Below are positions 34,932 through 49,019 of a stretch of 64,000 nt of DNA, one piece after another. The position numbers and the translations under genes were made by a program. This stretch comes from Orbilia blumenaviensis. Its lineage: Eukaryota; Ascomycota; Orbiliomycetes; Orbiliales; Orbiliaceae. Position 1 is the stretch's first letter. Every line of letters starts with the position of its first letter. The DNA is taken from the NCBI GenBank assembly GCA_036872755.1, contig JAVHNS010000008.1:744001-808000 (forward strand), in the 5' to 3' direction. A model generated the notes under the pieces. It had not been told where the DNA came from. It did not search any database and saw only the letters and a list, made by a program, of their open reading frames with translations.

Positions 34932-37900
34932 CTTTTTATATATATTTTTATAACCTTTTCTCCTCCTTTTTTCTTTTATATATTTGTATGAACTTTTTAT
35001 GCCTAGTGTGTTAGGTTTGGTGTTGAGGTAAAATGATATTCTGTGTTGAATATGTTGTATTTCCCAAATAGGAGTACACGCGGCAGGGGTCGTGGAATTG
35101 GCAATTGTGCCGAGAGCGGTAAACCCCCAAAGTACAAAAAAAAGTAAGTGATGTCACTGTGCCTTTTCCTGCAGAAACGAAATAAAAACTTGTGTGTTGT
35201 TTCAAGACGCGAAAAAACCGAAGACCGAAAAAAAAATCCTGGATTCTCGAGTTGTCGAGTCGAGTTTGCAGCTAGCTAATCGGGGAGGGGTGTGTGTGGT
35301 ATGGTTCGGCTGCAAGGATAGCCTTAACAAATGATCGATCGAACAACAGAAAATGAGGGTCTAGATTCCGTCTAAGATTTCGGGTTGGGGTATCGATATA
35401 GGTCACTTTTTTTTTTGTTATAGGGGGGTGCCCGTGACTCTGTCTTCTGGAAATTCTGCCCTTTTTTTTTTTTTTTTTTTTTTCCCTTCGAAGCTAGCTG
35501 TGGAGTCGTGAAAATCGGCCAGGTGGGAATTAGGCTATAGGCGTGCTGCAATATGTAGGTTCGGTTCGTATTACAAGCTTAGCTTGAGGTGTGGTCTGCA
35601 GGTCTGCAGCTTGCTCTGCATGTATGACGAAGAAAGGTAGGGAAAAAAAAGGTAAATGGAAGAAATGAAGGCTTCTGGTAGCTACTACAGTATAGCTAAA
35701 GCGGCGTGAGCAGCTAGCTTGCTGGCGATCGACGAGGAGGGCTGAAAGCTTCGGGGTCGAGACCTTTCTTTTGAGGGGACAGTTCGTATATTAATATTAT
35801 AGTAGGTTTTATTACTTTTCTTAGTAGAGCGGGAAAGATGGGGTATTAATCTATCGTTAACAAAAATAAAAGAGTAGTAAAAAAAATAAAGGGTATCGGC
35901 AAGAGGGGCGGATAAGAATTGAAGCTTTTGAAGGGAAAGAGGGTTCTGGTATCTTTTGTGATTCCTCCCAATTGATAAAGAAAAGAGAGCTTGCGGTTCG
36001 GATACGCTTTTTTCACATCGGCGTGGATATTGGGTATACTATATAATATAGTGAAGCAGTATAGCAGTGTCGAGATCCAATCTTGATTTTTTCGTTGAAA
36101 GACGCCACCGTTTTTTTTTTTTTAACCCAGCCAGTTCATATACCAATACTTGCTTTCCGATGGGGCGAAAAAGAGCTGGGTAGGGCTTTGAAGGATGCTT
36201 ATATACCATTTCCTTCAAAGAGACACGACTTTTGTTTAAAGTCTTGATTTAATTCCACCTTTTGGGGGGGAGAGGGGCCCGCGGCAGCATTGCAGCTGGC
36301 GCGGCGGGCAGTAGCTTCAGTACTGCTTACTTTGTTTGCTTGCTGCTGCGATCGGTCCATATTCCTTTTCGTCATGATACGGGAGAAGCGCGCCAGGGTC
36401 TTTTGCTATCCCAAGATTTGAATCACTTATTTGTGTGGGTTTCTTTATTTTTTTTTTAGAGATCCCGTCCCCGATTCGTGCGTTTTGGTTCAGATCGTCC
36501 CCTTCACGCTCCGGATATAAGAGGCTAGACTCTTATTGATCTTTGATATGGCGAGGGAGGGGGAAGTTGAAGGGGGTGAAGGGGTTCGAATTCGAAGGGT
36601 AGGCTGAATCGACGAAATCCGAGTGGGTACTGTGTATTCCCTTTCCTTTTTTCACTTTTTCCTTTTTTTCCCTTCCTTCTGTATTTTCTTTTTCTTCTTC
36701 TTCTCTATACTTTGGGTGGTATTCTTTTCTTTTGGCTTTCGCATGATGATATCGGGTTTCTATAGATCGGGGGCGGCGTGGACAGGGGAATTAGGGGACC
36801 CCACAGGGCCCTGTCTGCCTGCTTTTTTGTGTGGTGGTGCTGGTTCTTTTGGTTTTGGCTCAGTCAATGCTGTTACTTTAATTTTGCTTTTGGTTCCTTT
36901 TTTTTTTTTTTTCCGCACAAAGATACTACAGTGGCCATTGAAACTTACATATCCCAAATTGGCTATGTCTACTACTTTTTTGAGAAAGAGAAAGGAAGAA
37001 AGAATAAAATGGGTGGATATAGGATGTGGATATTCGAATCCTGCGTATGCGTATGCGAATGCGAATGCAATTTCAAATGCAAAAAAACTAACAAAAAAAG
37101 AGGGCTGACTCTGATCCGACTAGTAGCTGCTACCTCGCCAGCTAAGCCAGCTAACTAACTAAACTATGTATGTAACTACCGGAGTACATCGGTATAAGGA
37201 GAACCCATTCTAATCGACTCGATTCGTCGTTGGGCTTAATTCTCGACCGCTGGCTGGCTGGCTTTTGGGGTCTGAGATTTCCGAACTTAAAAACCTTAGT
37301 TAGCTGGGCTACAATACTTACTTAGCAGGTACGTACCTCTAAGACCTCTGGATTTTTTAGCGGGTTCCGAAAAAAAATATACTTTTACGATTGACTATAG
37401 TACATCGGGGAGGTGTTTGTAACAATCGATCACATCTCACACATCTAATAGAGCTGTATTTCGATCCGTCATGTCGGGAATCGTACCTACCTTGGTTTGA
37501 GATAAAGCCATATCTTGCACTTTTCATGCTTTTTTTTCTCGTTGTTTTTAGCGTCGGCTTATCTTTTTCCCAGCTTGCGTTCCCGTTCCCTTTCCCCTCT
37601 ACCATTGGACTTAGTACTAGTTGTACGTTTTGTGTATTTTTTTCAGGCACGTACACGCATGTATGTATGGTACTTTTTGTAATGTCTCTATATAGGTGTG
37701 TTTTGTGTGTGTTTTATTTTTTTTTTTCCTTTGGGAGGAGAAGTGGACAGAAATTTCAAGTGGGTCTGGATACAGCGGTTCCCTTTTGGAACGTTCTGGC
37801 CAGACGGGCCTACGCAGACCCAGACAGGGCAGACAAGACAGACAGAGGGGGCGTTCCCGGCGCCAGGAGGTATTTAATTATGTATGTATGTATGTATGTA

Positions 37901-40900
37901 CGTCTGTACATATGGGCAACTTTTTTTGTCCTTGTCTGTCTGAAAAGGAAATCTCGATTTCTATGGTAGAGATAGCACGCCCGTACCAGTACGAAAACTG
38001 CAATATAAACCGAGGGGATTGGTGGGCTTGATGGGGCGGCTTTTTTGTTTCTTGGTGCAGTAAGCCATACATATGGTTACATACCGCACATACATATTAC
38101 ATATAAGCTCGGAGCTGGGTCCTTTTTCACGGGTTTTCCTTTTCCTTTTTCTGATGTAGTTCTCCCTTTTTGGAGGGATTATACCTAAAATGAATTACAG
38201 CCAAATTTCATCATTGTGCTCTGTAAAGTTTTTTTTTTGTGTGTGTGATCTCATGATGCAAGTGACAGCTTGCTAGCTTAGCTAGCTACTCTACCTTAGC
38301 TGGAGCTGGATAGGTGTATGTAGCACTGACTACCATGAGTAGCTCTCTTTTTTTGAAAGCAAAGAAAATTTTATGTATGAGTGCGCCTCGGCGTCACATC
38401 TTCAATCGTCTCTGAAAATATACTCCTGGCTTAATGCTGTTTTTTTCGAATCCGTAGACAATTTGCGAAACGCCTGGGCTTTTCGTTGGATGCTTAGTTG
38501 GCGTATGCAATAATATGTGATATCTCTTTTTCTTTTCTTTATCTCATATTTCATTATTTCGTAATTTTTTCTTTTCTAAAAGGTGAGAATAAGGTTGATC
38601 TGTTCTTCCCAACCCTTGGCCATCATGTCCATGGTTCAGATTACGATTTCCAATGATTGCAATTTCGATTGCCTTACCCAACCGGGTACGCGTACCATCT
38701 GCAAGTTATGTCTCCACATCTTTCGACGAACTAGGATGGGTGGTTTCTCCAAGTTAGGGACTAGTTGAGGCTTACTCGACTACTTTGGGCTACTTGGGGT
38801 ACTTGGCCGGACCCCAACCTTTCCCCGTTTGTCGTTTAAACCTATGCTGAGTTGACCAAGTGGGGTTTTTATACCTTATGCTTGCCCCGAAAAGGCAGTT
38901 GCAAATTTCTATATATCCCGTGAGGGTAAACCGATTTTTATTTTTTGATTCTGTTTGAGAAAAAAGGTACTGCAAGCCTGTCTTTGATCGTTTATGCCTT
39001 CGCGGAACGCGAGAATATAATGATGTTTTCTGAGACTTTTGGTTTTTGGGGGCGTCCGTGGGGTTGTTGAAAAGTGAGAAAAGTACTTTAAAGTTTCCAG
39101 ATGTTAACGGATTACGGGTGTTTTAATGTGATATTACTGGTTTTTTCACTTCATTTTTCTTTTTATATAACTCAATATTTGCTCTTTTTCGTTTATATAT
39201 ATCATACTATTGGTATGGAGGGTTATATTGAACTGTCTGTCTCTTTTATGTAGGTACATATACTAGCTGTGTAAGGCGGAGCGGAGGAGGCATCCCAGCT
39301 TGGTAAGCTAGCCTGAATTGGTTGCTTTTCCGCCTTTACATGCTTACATACGTACGGGAAATCCAATTCCGTATCTTTTTTATCTTTTTGTGGCTTCCGT
39401 TTCGCACGGATGGGAAGAAACGGGTAAAGGAATTTGGGGATTTGTATTGTATTACTAATACACAGGCTTTTTATTGATACTGCATTAGAGCGGGTGGGTG
39501 TTTTATGTTACATATGTTGTTTTTATGTCTAGCGCTTGGGTAAAGTAGTAGGTAAGAGGTCAAGTTAGCCAGATGGTTTTCGAGTCTATAGCGGTAGATA
39601 GACCAGATGACATAGCTAAGTATACGTAACGGACCTCGGCATGTCCATACGTCTGGGTATGATGCAAGGACGCACTGGTCCCAAATACTTTTCCAAGCCA
39701 ATCAGAGTCGCCGGAAGGGGGGAGGGGGGTGAGGTTGTGGTCACAGGTTCGAAAGTGCGCAAGAGCATCAGAAAGAGGATAGGTGCAGATATGTTACTAC
39801 TACATTTGTCACCAGAAACACTACTCATTGACTTTTTATATTTTCTTTTCTTCTTTTTTGTTCCCTCTTGTGCTGGTTTTCTTGTTAAAACAGGAATTTT
39901 ATTTCTTTTTTGATGATAATGAACCATCCTATTGGGTGGGTAACGGCCAAGCGGGCATAATGGGATGGTAAAACCCAGTGAGAGTTTGAGCTGGGACGGG
40001 AAAGAAGACATTTTCCTTTGTTGGCTTGGGTGGGTGGGTGGGTGGTGAAGGTTGTGTGTATGCTAGGTGTGTGTGGGGCAGGTCCCTTCACATGGGAGTT
40101 TGTTGCAACCCAATGGGCAAGATCTGGCGCAAGATTTGGGATCTCGACCGCAGTACCGAAAGCCTGGGTCCAGATAGGCGAGGCGAGAGAGAGGGGCTTG
40201 TACTTTCCCCTTGCCCTAACATCGCCCACACCATGTTCTCTGTAACTGCTCGGGGAGTACAAAAGCTAAGTACCTACATATGATGTACCTCTTATTTTTT
40301 TGGGGGGGTGTGAGGGCGACAGTTGTCGGTATGTGCATGTCGTCACACACCAGGGAAGGAGTTTGAAAGGCTTCGAATGGGGTTCTATTCGCCGGGATCT
40401 TCCTTTCACGGTTATTAAGCTTAATGTACTTTGTAACGACGTACCGTTTCCCTCGGATCACGGGTTGAGGATGTTTTTCTGCTTTTGGGGTTCAAGGGCC
40501 CAGGCCCACAGTGTGAAGGGGGAATAGGCCTAGAGCGCCCGCGGAACACAACACTCTTTGGGAGCGTGCATAGCAGGGTTATGAACACCCTTATTCTCTA
40601 TCTTATTGCTTGATACCTATTAATTATGATTATCACGGGAATAAATGTCTGACCGACCATGACACGCGCGACGGATTTCGGGGGCATGACTCTGCTTTTC
40701 CCGTCGGTTTTTTGTGTGTATATGGCGGGATGCACTGCCGCTTTTCGCTTCGGAGGATGTCGTAGTTCAGGGTTCTGTTCTTGGCTGTTTCTTTTCGGGG
40801 CTTGTTAGTGGATAAGCCTGAGAGTTTCGTAGATGCATGTTTCTGACAGATAGACGCTGGGTCTCTTATCTGCACGGCACTGTGCCGTTCCGCTGCTGCT

Positions 40901-43785
40901 TTCCCCCGGTCTTTTTTTTTTTTTTTAACCTTTTGCTTCCCTTTGGCTCCTTGCTTAATTAACGAGCTCAAAAAGCTAAAAGACTATAGTGAAAAAGAAA
41001 ATATCGAGGGAGTGCTGTGGATGATGCGATTGTGAATTTGGGTTTGATGACTATTCCTCCGTTAGGGACAACGGTGATAAGAGCCCTTAAACGCCGGAAG
41101 GATCTGTTTGTTCGTCGCGGTACGGGTCTATCATACGGTACTTTGTATCATATAGGTAGGCGGCTCGTTAAATTAATCATGCCGCGTTTGACCACGGGTA
41201 TGCTTACTTACCTTATTTACTTACCTCTTACCGTTTTATCGGTTAGGGAAGTGGGAACGGCCAAACGAGGAGAGAGAAAGAGAGAGAGAGAAAAAGGACG
41301 CGGATTGTTTCATATGGAGAGTTTGGGAGGTGATCTTTGTCCACGGGTCACTGGCTTTTTTTTGTGTTTGTGGTGCCTGAATAACCTCAAAACTTCCTGT
41401 TTGAAAGGGCGTCTTTTTTTTCCCGCCCCCCCGACTATGATGCCGCCTAAGAATTCGATCTTCTGGACCACCCTCTCGCTTTTTTTGGTTTTCGTCGATC
41501 GAGAACTTTGGGAGGCTCTGATTCGATCCGGACGATACATCCGTCCGGTTCGGCAGGGTGATTTTTTCCGGGTCTTGGTATGTCTTTAAAAAAAAAAAAA
41601 AAAAAAAAAATTTAACATTTTATTATAAGTAGATTGGGGGTGACTCTTGAAGTTTACTGGTGGCTTTTCCAGTGACTTCATATGCAAGTATCAAGGCAAG
41701 GCTATATGAGCTCGGTGCTATGGGTTGTTCCTGCGAGTCGGGATTTTAGCAAGTGGGAACGACAGCAAAGAGACCCATATGGACCCATGGGGCCTAAGCA
41801 TCAAGGTAGCTAGTTAGGGCGGACGTGTCACCCGTACGGCTGCCCCGTACATATATGTCCATTCCTAAGGAGTCCACACGGTTAACAAATAATCAGATAG
41901 AAGGCGCTCTGCTTGCTGCATCCTTTATCACATCCTATTTGGTAGGGCGTGTGATGGATTGCTTGAAGAGGAATAACCTTCCCAGGTGGATATTCTGTAC
42001 AGACTCCTTCTTTTCGACAGCACAAACAGGTCCAGGTAATTTTTGGCCCTGCAGCTAGCGGAAAATGCCAGCCGTCGATTCAGGTTCTCTGTGATTGGCT
42101 CAGTCGGGGGGTGTCTCAGATCTTAGATCTTAGATCTATATCTAGATTATCTGGATTGCTCGACCCGGTCTAGGACCTAGGAGTTGGTCTAGGTGCCCGG
42201 ATCTTTATCCTTTAGAGGTTACTCGTGTCGATTTTTGAACTAGGCCAGGTTAATTAGCGATCATGCAATGTGCGTAAGGGGGACACCGTATGCTGTGATC
42301 ACGGCCGGACCTCTGATGGATGGGATGGATGGGCTTTTTGGGTGAGTGTTTCGTGCATACAAACCTGCTGCAGATTTTGCTTTTTTGGGGTAGCTCTTTC
42401 TGCGTCTTCAATTTTTTTCCCCAATGCTTGAGCTCTTTTGACCTCGCAACAACGCACCCGGGTTTTGCTTGCATGTTTCATTTTTTAATTGGCTACCGAT
42501 TATCTATATCTTTTGCTTGCCGAGAAGATCCGAATATATCTGGTTCTTCAGTCCTATTGATTGCTGGGTGGGTCAGAAGCAGTGGAAGCGGAAACACTTC
42601 GCTGGTGGGGAGCTGTGATTTTTTTGAGCCGGCGCCACTGATGTAAGTTTGCATTGCGAATCCCCGAGAAGTTCAGTCCTGTTCCCATGCCCATGATCAC
42701 GATGGTGAGGGCCTACATAGTTTCAGGCCGTGTGAGTGTGTCACCTCGACGAATGGAGGTTAGGCGTTTGGATGCCTCGGGGTTGACATCCATTCGAGTC
42801 GGGATGAATTGCATCTTTTGGGGCATGGGGCTTGCATCCATCTAAGCTCCATCAAGTTATATGCGAGATCCGGGTCTTTGATCAGATGCATGCTACGTAT
42901 ACCCTTCTTCTTCGTCCCAACTCTTTTTTTTTTTTTTTTTTTTGTCTTTGTCTTTCGTTTAGCTGCGCTATTGCTGTGCTTAGTTCGGAGTCGGAGCTAC
43001 GGCCTACTCTCGATCAGCCTCTTCCAATCCCTCCCTATTTGCGCTAGGGCTAGCTTTCCGATTGATCAATATATGTTTCTAAGATCGATCTGAATGGTGT
43101 TTTTATCCGATGGTAAGAGCTTGGCTTCGGGGCTCCACTTCGGCTGTTTTTTCTTGCCCTCTAATGTTCGTTTTTCGATTGAGCTTGGTGGTCAGCTACT
43201 GCCAGCATACTATCCTATTACTCCTTCGCACAAGTCAGGGCAGGCGGGGCAAGAATGTACTGCTATCCTAAATAACCTGGCCTTTTATGCATCTCGGCCT
43301 GTTTTTTGCTTTCTCTTGCGCTGTTTTCGTTATTTGATGTTTCATTTTTTACCAATTTTTTTTATATCCATCGATCGGAGGGTTATTTGTATACTATTCT
43401 CTGATGGACTGTATATCTTGAACGATGGTGATTGGATACTGGTATACTATGTTATGGATTATTTGGTCTCATACTTTACAAATCCTTAGCTTAGTTAGCT
43501 GGCTGCCTTAATGCAGAGCTCACCTATCGGGATGTTTATGTCTAAGTCGTCATCATTGGATCTCCTTATTTCCATATAACCATTCCTTTCGGATTCCTTA
43601 TAATAGCTGAGCCGCAGTTATGCATACAAATTCTCCTAAATTTGTAATACCTAACAAATCAACTGCGAAAAAAGGGACAACGCCACAAACAGCCATGTTT
43701 GAAATATTGCACATTCAGAGGGGAAAAAAAAGCGCCTGTGGCTCTGCAGTTCTAATAATTTCTTCACGATAGAATGAATGCATAG
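34932..43785. other. 8.9-kb gene desert
   Basis: The largest gap. The longest open frames (36623-37108, 37391-37969 and 41017-41589 on +) start at non-ATG codons, are low-complexity or T-run derived, and resemble nothing I know. T-runs are frequent (35461-35483, 36111-36123, 42925-42943), with an A-run at 41587-41609 and an ATGT microsatellite at 37877-37899. No tRNA, rRNA or transposon ends are seen. A fast-evolving gene or long non-coding RNA is not excluded. Confidence 0.5.
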
Positions 43786-45545
43786 ATGTCCGCCAAAATA
43801 CAATTATCCGCCCTGCTTCGCCTCAGTGTCCGAAATGGCAGGACGCAGACTATTTGTCGTCGGTGCCATTACCAAAACGGCCGGTTGTTCTCGACGAGTC
43901 GAAGGGTGCTCCAGCAGCAAGAGGGTAGCGATGAGAAACGGACATTAGAAACTCACGCTTCGACTGGGACAGCAGGGGATGTGCTCCCAACGACGGTGAA
44001 AGAGCTGCTGCTTACCCAGGCTGATATCAAAGACAAGGCGTCAGTGAAGGGATGGGTGCAGACGATTCGGAAGCAGAAGGAGGTCTGCTTTGCGACTATG
44101 ACGGATGGGTCGACGTCGCAGACTGCGCAGGTGGTGATGACGCCGGAGCAGGGGAGTTTGTAAGTAATACCCATATACCCTATCTCCGGAATTAAGACTC
44201 AAATCAGAGCTTTCAATGTAGCGTAGATAACTAATCAATTATTGTGGCGTCGCTCCGCCTCATGTAGGTTCGCGATCGGTGCTGCCGGAAAGATCACTGG
44301 TTCATGGCAGGAGCCACCGGTTAAGACGGGTCAAGCGCGGGAACTCGTTGCCGCGGATGCGGAGTTAATAGCAGCATCTGATCCAGGGGTGGGTATTGAC
44401 ATTCAGTGCATTGGTCAACTTCCGTGCTTACGTACTCGCTCGCTTCACAGACCTGGCCCCTCCAGAAGAAATCACACACATTCGAGTATCTGCGTACAAT
44501 GCCCCACATACGGCTACGGTCCTCAATATTCCGATCTTTACTCCAACTCCGCTCTACAGCCCTTTCCCAGACCTCGGCCTATTTCAATAATAACTCATTC
44601 GTCCAAGTCCAGCCCCCAATCCTGACCTCCTCAGATTGTGAAGGCGCTGGTGAAGTCTTCGCTGTCACTTCGAGTAATCTAAAGCCCTTCTTCAGCGACC
44701 CAGTATACTTAACCGTATCTGCGCAGTTACACCTTGAAGCCATGGCACTCGCAGTTTCGAAAGTGTGGTGCATGTCTCCGACTTTCAGGGCTGAAAAGAG
44801 CGACACTGCTAGACATTTAAACGAGTTTTATATGCTGGAGGCAGAAATGGCGTTTGTAGAAAATGGTGTTAATGAGGTTATGGATGTGGTTGAAGGGGTT
44901 ATCAAGAATATCGTCCGGGGTATCGTGGATAACCAAACCCTCAAAAAAGATCTTTTGACAAGGCGGAGAGGTGATACTAGCGGGCTTCTTGAAGCTGCGG
45001 AGCTTGAGAAACGATGGCATGATATCATTGATATGACATGGCACCGTATCACATATACACGGGCCATCGAGGAATTACAAAGGGCGGACGCGGAGTTTAA
45101 GTTCCCTGTCAAATGGGGGGTGAACTTACAAAGTGAGCATGAAAAATATTTAGCATCTCTTGTTGGAGGTGGGTCTCCGGTTTTTGTGACGGATTACCCG
45201 AAGGATTTGAAACCGTTCTACATGCTGCCTAATGAAAATAAAGATAAAGAAGGAAGGGAGACGGTTGCATGTTTTGATCTGTTATTACCACAAGTAGGAG
45301 AGATTGTGGGAGGGTCAATGAGGGAGCACAGACTTGAGATTTTGGAAGGGGAGATGAAGAGACGAGGTATGAGTGAAGAGAGTATGAAGCAACTGGGATG
45401 GTATTTGGATTTGAGGAAGTGGGGATGTCCACCTTTGGGAGGGTTCGGAGTAGGGTTCGATAGGTTGTTGGCGTATTTGGCTGGAGTGGAGAATATTAGG
45501 GAAACGGTAGCATTCCCAAGATGGTTTGATAGGTGTCTATGTTAG
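43786..45545 (+). CDS. SLM5: Asparaginyl-tRNA synthetase, mitochondrial
   Basis: Class IIb enzyme that charges mitochondrial tRNA-Asn. Exons 43786-44159, 44268-44388 and 44451-45545, joined GTAAGT/GTAG and GTGGGT/ACAG in phase, giving 529 residues. The N-terminus is basic and non-acidic with GRLFSTSRR, a mitochondrial targeting signal. The OB-fold anticodon-binding domain is VKGWVQTIRKQKEVCFATM. The hinge TWPLQKKSHTFEYLRTMPH is characteristic. Motif 1 region: QVQPPILTSSDCEGAGEVF. Motif 2: SPTFRAEKSDTARHLNEFYM. Motif 3: GGFGVGFDRLLAYLAGVENI, then RETVAFPRW. The start was chosen because it supplies the presequence. Exons 1 and 3 run C-rich to G/T-rich. Confidence 0.95.
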
Positions 45546-46389
45546 TTTGAGGGAGAGAAAGGATTGTATATATTTGTTCAGCCATGGGGGTTGTAATATA
45601 ATGGACTCTGCTTCGAGATTTATACATATATTTTATATCCTAGACTTACTTCCTTTGATACTAGCCTAGGCAAAGCTTTGATACAATAGTTTACTCTTTT
45701 TTGCAAGACATACTATACCAAAACTTTGGTAATCGTACTAGTTCTGTGACTCAAATGATATATTTCCTCCATGTCATAACTAGCGTGTTTCGCCAGGGTG
45801 AATTTCACCCATTTAAGCTTAAGTTGTGGATACGAGGCCAAGGCTTGGACCCCGCCGTTGCATTTTGGATATAAATGCGTTGGGCGGATCCTTTCAAGGC
45901 CTGAACCATATGTCTCGCGGGATACATGATGCCAGGCCTGAAAACATGGGATTTTCTATGTCGAGATGTGTCGGACAATCGATTGAGGGCTTTGAATTTG
46001 GTTACGGCTGTTATCGTTGGGACATAAAGTCTTGGTCATCCAATTGAGATCTCTGTTGAATATTAGTGGTTGCTATCCTGACTCATTTGCATTTCATGCA
46101 ACAAGCAAGCACAGGAACCGCGTAATTGGCGTTGCTTGATTGTGAGGAGTTCGAACTTCAGAATTCCGAATCTCCATTAGTGACTCACTGAAAGCACAGA
46201 GAACGCGGAAAAACGTGAGTTCGTGCGGCACGGGTTCGCGAGCTATAAGAACTCCGCTTTGATCCTTTTGACCATGTAACCCTCAGACTGACACCCAACA
46301 TGGGGGTTACAAAAACGCAACCTCATTTATATCAGCCCTGCCCGTTCCTACAGCCTTCAATCACTACACTCGCAACCAATCCACCAACA
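45546..46389. other. Intergenic region upstream of the F-box array
   Basis: No gene supported. An in-frame upstream ATG at 46300 would lengthen the first array protein by 30 residues, but paralogs start at the equivalent of 46390. Confidence 0.5.
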
Positions 46390-48245
46390 ATGTTTATCCC
46401 GCCAGAAATCCTGCTCACCATTCTAGAGGAGCTGAAAACAGACAGGAGGACATTGCACAGTCTTCGACTTGTTGATAGATACTTCTACCAGCTCGCGACG
46501 GATGCCCTCTTTGGGAATTTCAGCATTCATTATGGATTTAAGCATTCAGTTGCCCAGATGAAGTCAATCATCAAATCGCCAAGCTTAAAGCCTTACATCC
46601 GGTCATTGCATCTGCCTAGCGAGTCTTTCTATCCAATTGCTAAGAATTGTATGTGACGTTTCTTATATTACCTTCCTCCCTATAAGCTCCCTAGTTATGA
46701 CTTTGGAGTGAAAAAATTCTAACTTTGCTGCTTACTAGTCACCGTGAAATCTGGCACAGCCTACAGGTTTCCATGGTCCCGTGACCCACCCGAAGATTTC
46801 GAGCCGCCAGCCCGTCGTAGTTGCTATGAACAGCAAACAGACTCGAGTGACCGCAGCTATCAGGGATTCCTGGAGGTTCCAACCAACCGCCGCGCACGAT
46901 TTGATTTTGCTGTCAAGCGATATAAAAAGGAATACGATGTCTACACCAAAGCCCTCACCGACTTCCTCGATGGATGTGTCAATCTGCGAGCAGTCCATAT
47001 CACGACGGGATTAGGGTATGATAGAGAACGCTCAGAGGCCTGGAGTTCAATGATCACATCCCATGTTTTTCCTATTTTGGTGAAACATGGGGTCAGGGAG
47101 CTCAAAATATCGGTGGCGTCGGGTCGGTGTCTTTTGCACATGCTCAAGGGGTATGGTAATGTGGAAAGTATAGAGTCTGGCAGAGTGCCAAAATTCCCAA
47201 GGTACTTATACAATACCTCGATACGTCCCCACCACGTGTCAAAGAACAAGCTTCAGCAGTGAGCTAATTTAGCTGCACCAGCATCACATCCTTGGCAATC
47301 ACAGCTCAGTACAATTCAAACTACCGTTTGATGGGTTCTGCGTTAAATGGTGGGTTCGCGCAACGACTGAATGGGTTTCTCTCGACAATGCCAAACCTCA
47401 CAACTTACTCGGCTGGAAACACTGGGCTAGTACACATAGGCATGGAGCTTTTGCCAGAATCAGCCGCTTATAAAAACATAACTTCCATCAACATTTTTTA
47501 TATGATCCTCAAAGACGAGGTTTATGACAATTTCAAAAGCATGATCTTTTCTATGCCGTCGTTGACGGATCTAACACTCGACACTATTGCACTTCATATA
47601 GATAGTCCACTCCGTCGAGAATTCTATGTCGAGAGAATGAATACACCAGAAACTTTGTTGGAAACCCTTTTACCCAGGCCTTGTATGTTGGATATCGAGA
47701 GACAAGTAACCGTCTATATGCTCTCAGATCCACCTGCCGAAACGACTTGGAAATATTTTTTCGATATATTCCAGAGGGAACTCCCACAACTCACAAACTT
47801 TTCCTTCAAACGACTTCTATATAGTGGCTTCGACATCAGGGATCCTTGGAGCACTTCTTTGGCATTTTACATACCTATCCAAGATCGCATGGATTACAAC
47901 CGAGAGGATTTCATGAGATTTGCTAAGAGCACGCATCGTATGGAATTAGTCAGCACTCTCGAAAGCGATTATTTAGCATTGCACAGATTTCGACGGGCGA
48001 TCAATGCAAAGAGACAAAAGCGTGGTCTTCCTGAATTGGAGGCTGGTGCTAAATCAATTGGATTTGGGACTAAGAGCCACACAGACGATTCGAGGGAAGA
48101 AATACTGCAGTTCGAACATAGAACTGAGAACGAGATGATCGCCAAGCTTAGGGCCCGAGATTTGGGGCTGGATGGTGGAACGGCTCTTATTGATGGATTT
48201 GGATTACTTACGTCGGATGAAGGCTTATTTCATTGGGGTTTCTAG
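46390..48245 (+). CDS. F-box protein, tandem array copy 1
   Basis: Exons 46390-46648, 46739-47201 and 47273-48245, giving 564 residues. Intron 1 is phase 1 and intron 2 phase 2, exactly as in copies 2-4. The F-box is at the very N-terminus (IPPEILLTILEELKTDRRTL, then HSLRLVDRYFYQL). It is followed by the array signature IHYGFKHSVAQM and LHLPSESFYP just before intron 1. The middle holds FLDGCVNLRAVHITTGLG; the last third has TWKYFFDIFQRELPQLTNF and STLESDYLALHRFRRAI. Compared with its paralogs it carries about 60 extra residues before the shared terminal LFHWGF-like end. Probable SCF adaptor; substrate unknown. The more upstream ATG at 46300 is possible. Confidence 0.85.
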
Positions 48246-49019
48246 TGCAGGAGGCCTTTCTTTTCTATTCTTCCATCTCCTTTTAATGGAGGTTTGGTGG
48301 AGGTTTAAATGGTTTATCCTGGGTTTCGATCTGAGAAGTAGATACAGCGTTGGCGTAAGGGCGGCATTAATAACTATACATGGTTTTAGCGTTAAATTCT
48401 TTTCTATGTTTATATCGTGGCACTGCTAGAGCCAATTCCACTTAACTATGATTGACAAGTCTAGATGCTAGACTTATTCATTACTTATATTTCCTAACCG
48501 CACACACTTTACTAATACGCTAAGAACGGAAATATATATCGTGACTAGGAAAGCTATGTGAATCGCCGTTCGATGTTCAAAAAAGAATTAGAAAAAAAAT
48601 TAGAAAAAATAAATATACATTTTTTTTAAAGAATAGAATAGAAGAAATGAGCGATTCCCTATTGAAGTAATGTATATATCTTGATTATGATATACATTGT
48701 AGCATGGCGTCCAGTTTGCTTGGCTGCATTTGGTTTCTACAATTTACAGCATGTTCGCGCTGGCGATATTTGTGGCTGGGCTAGGCATGGGTTGTGCACG
48801 TTGCATAAGAATGGCCTCTATCGCTTGACATTCATTGGCCTATGCGTGATGCATTGTTCGTTATGATCTCAGTGGGCTGGACCATTTTTGGTCTACAACA
48901 GTGACTCGCGTACTCACTTGTGCTCATAATTTACCTAATCTCGGTCTCAGATGCTGTTATACAGGTAACAGAGAACCGTCAATCAATCATTAAGATTCCT
49001 CAGCTGATCAGCCGATGCG
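48246..49019. other. Spacer between array copies 1 and 2
   Basis: 774 bp without a gene; A/T-rich, with A-runs near 48592-48609. It presumably holds the copy 2 promoter. Confidence 0.5.

Noticed and set aside
36580..36600. B-box-like GGTTCGAATTC on the plus strand
   Set aside because: Part of a TTCGAATTCGAA palindrome with no cloverleaf around it.
36623..37969. Long open frames on + (36623-37108 and 37391-37969)
   Set aside because: They open at GTG or TTG, translate T-runs into poly-Phe, and have no splice context or family similarity.
41017..41589. 190-codon open frame on +
   Set aside because: Opens at GTG, no ATG near the start, low-complexity basic segment and no recognisable motif. 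It is the best unassigned frame in the desert but unsupported.
42714..42841. Short minus-strand frame with KRLTSIRRGDTLTRPETM, open again after the stop
   Set aside because: Looks protein-like and could be a remnant or a small exon (a GTAGGC donor overlaps the stop), but I cannot link it to any family.
46300..46389. Upstream in-frame ATG of F-box array copy 1
   Set aside because: Adds 30 residues without counterpart in copies 3 and 4, which start directly before the F-box.
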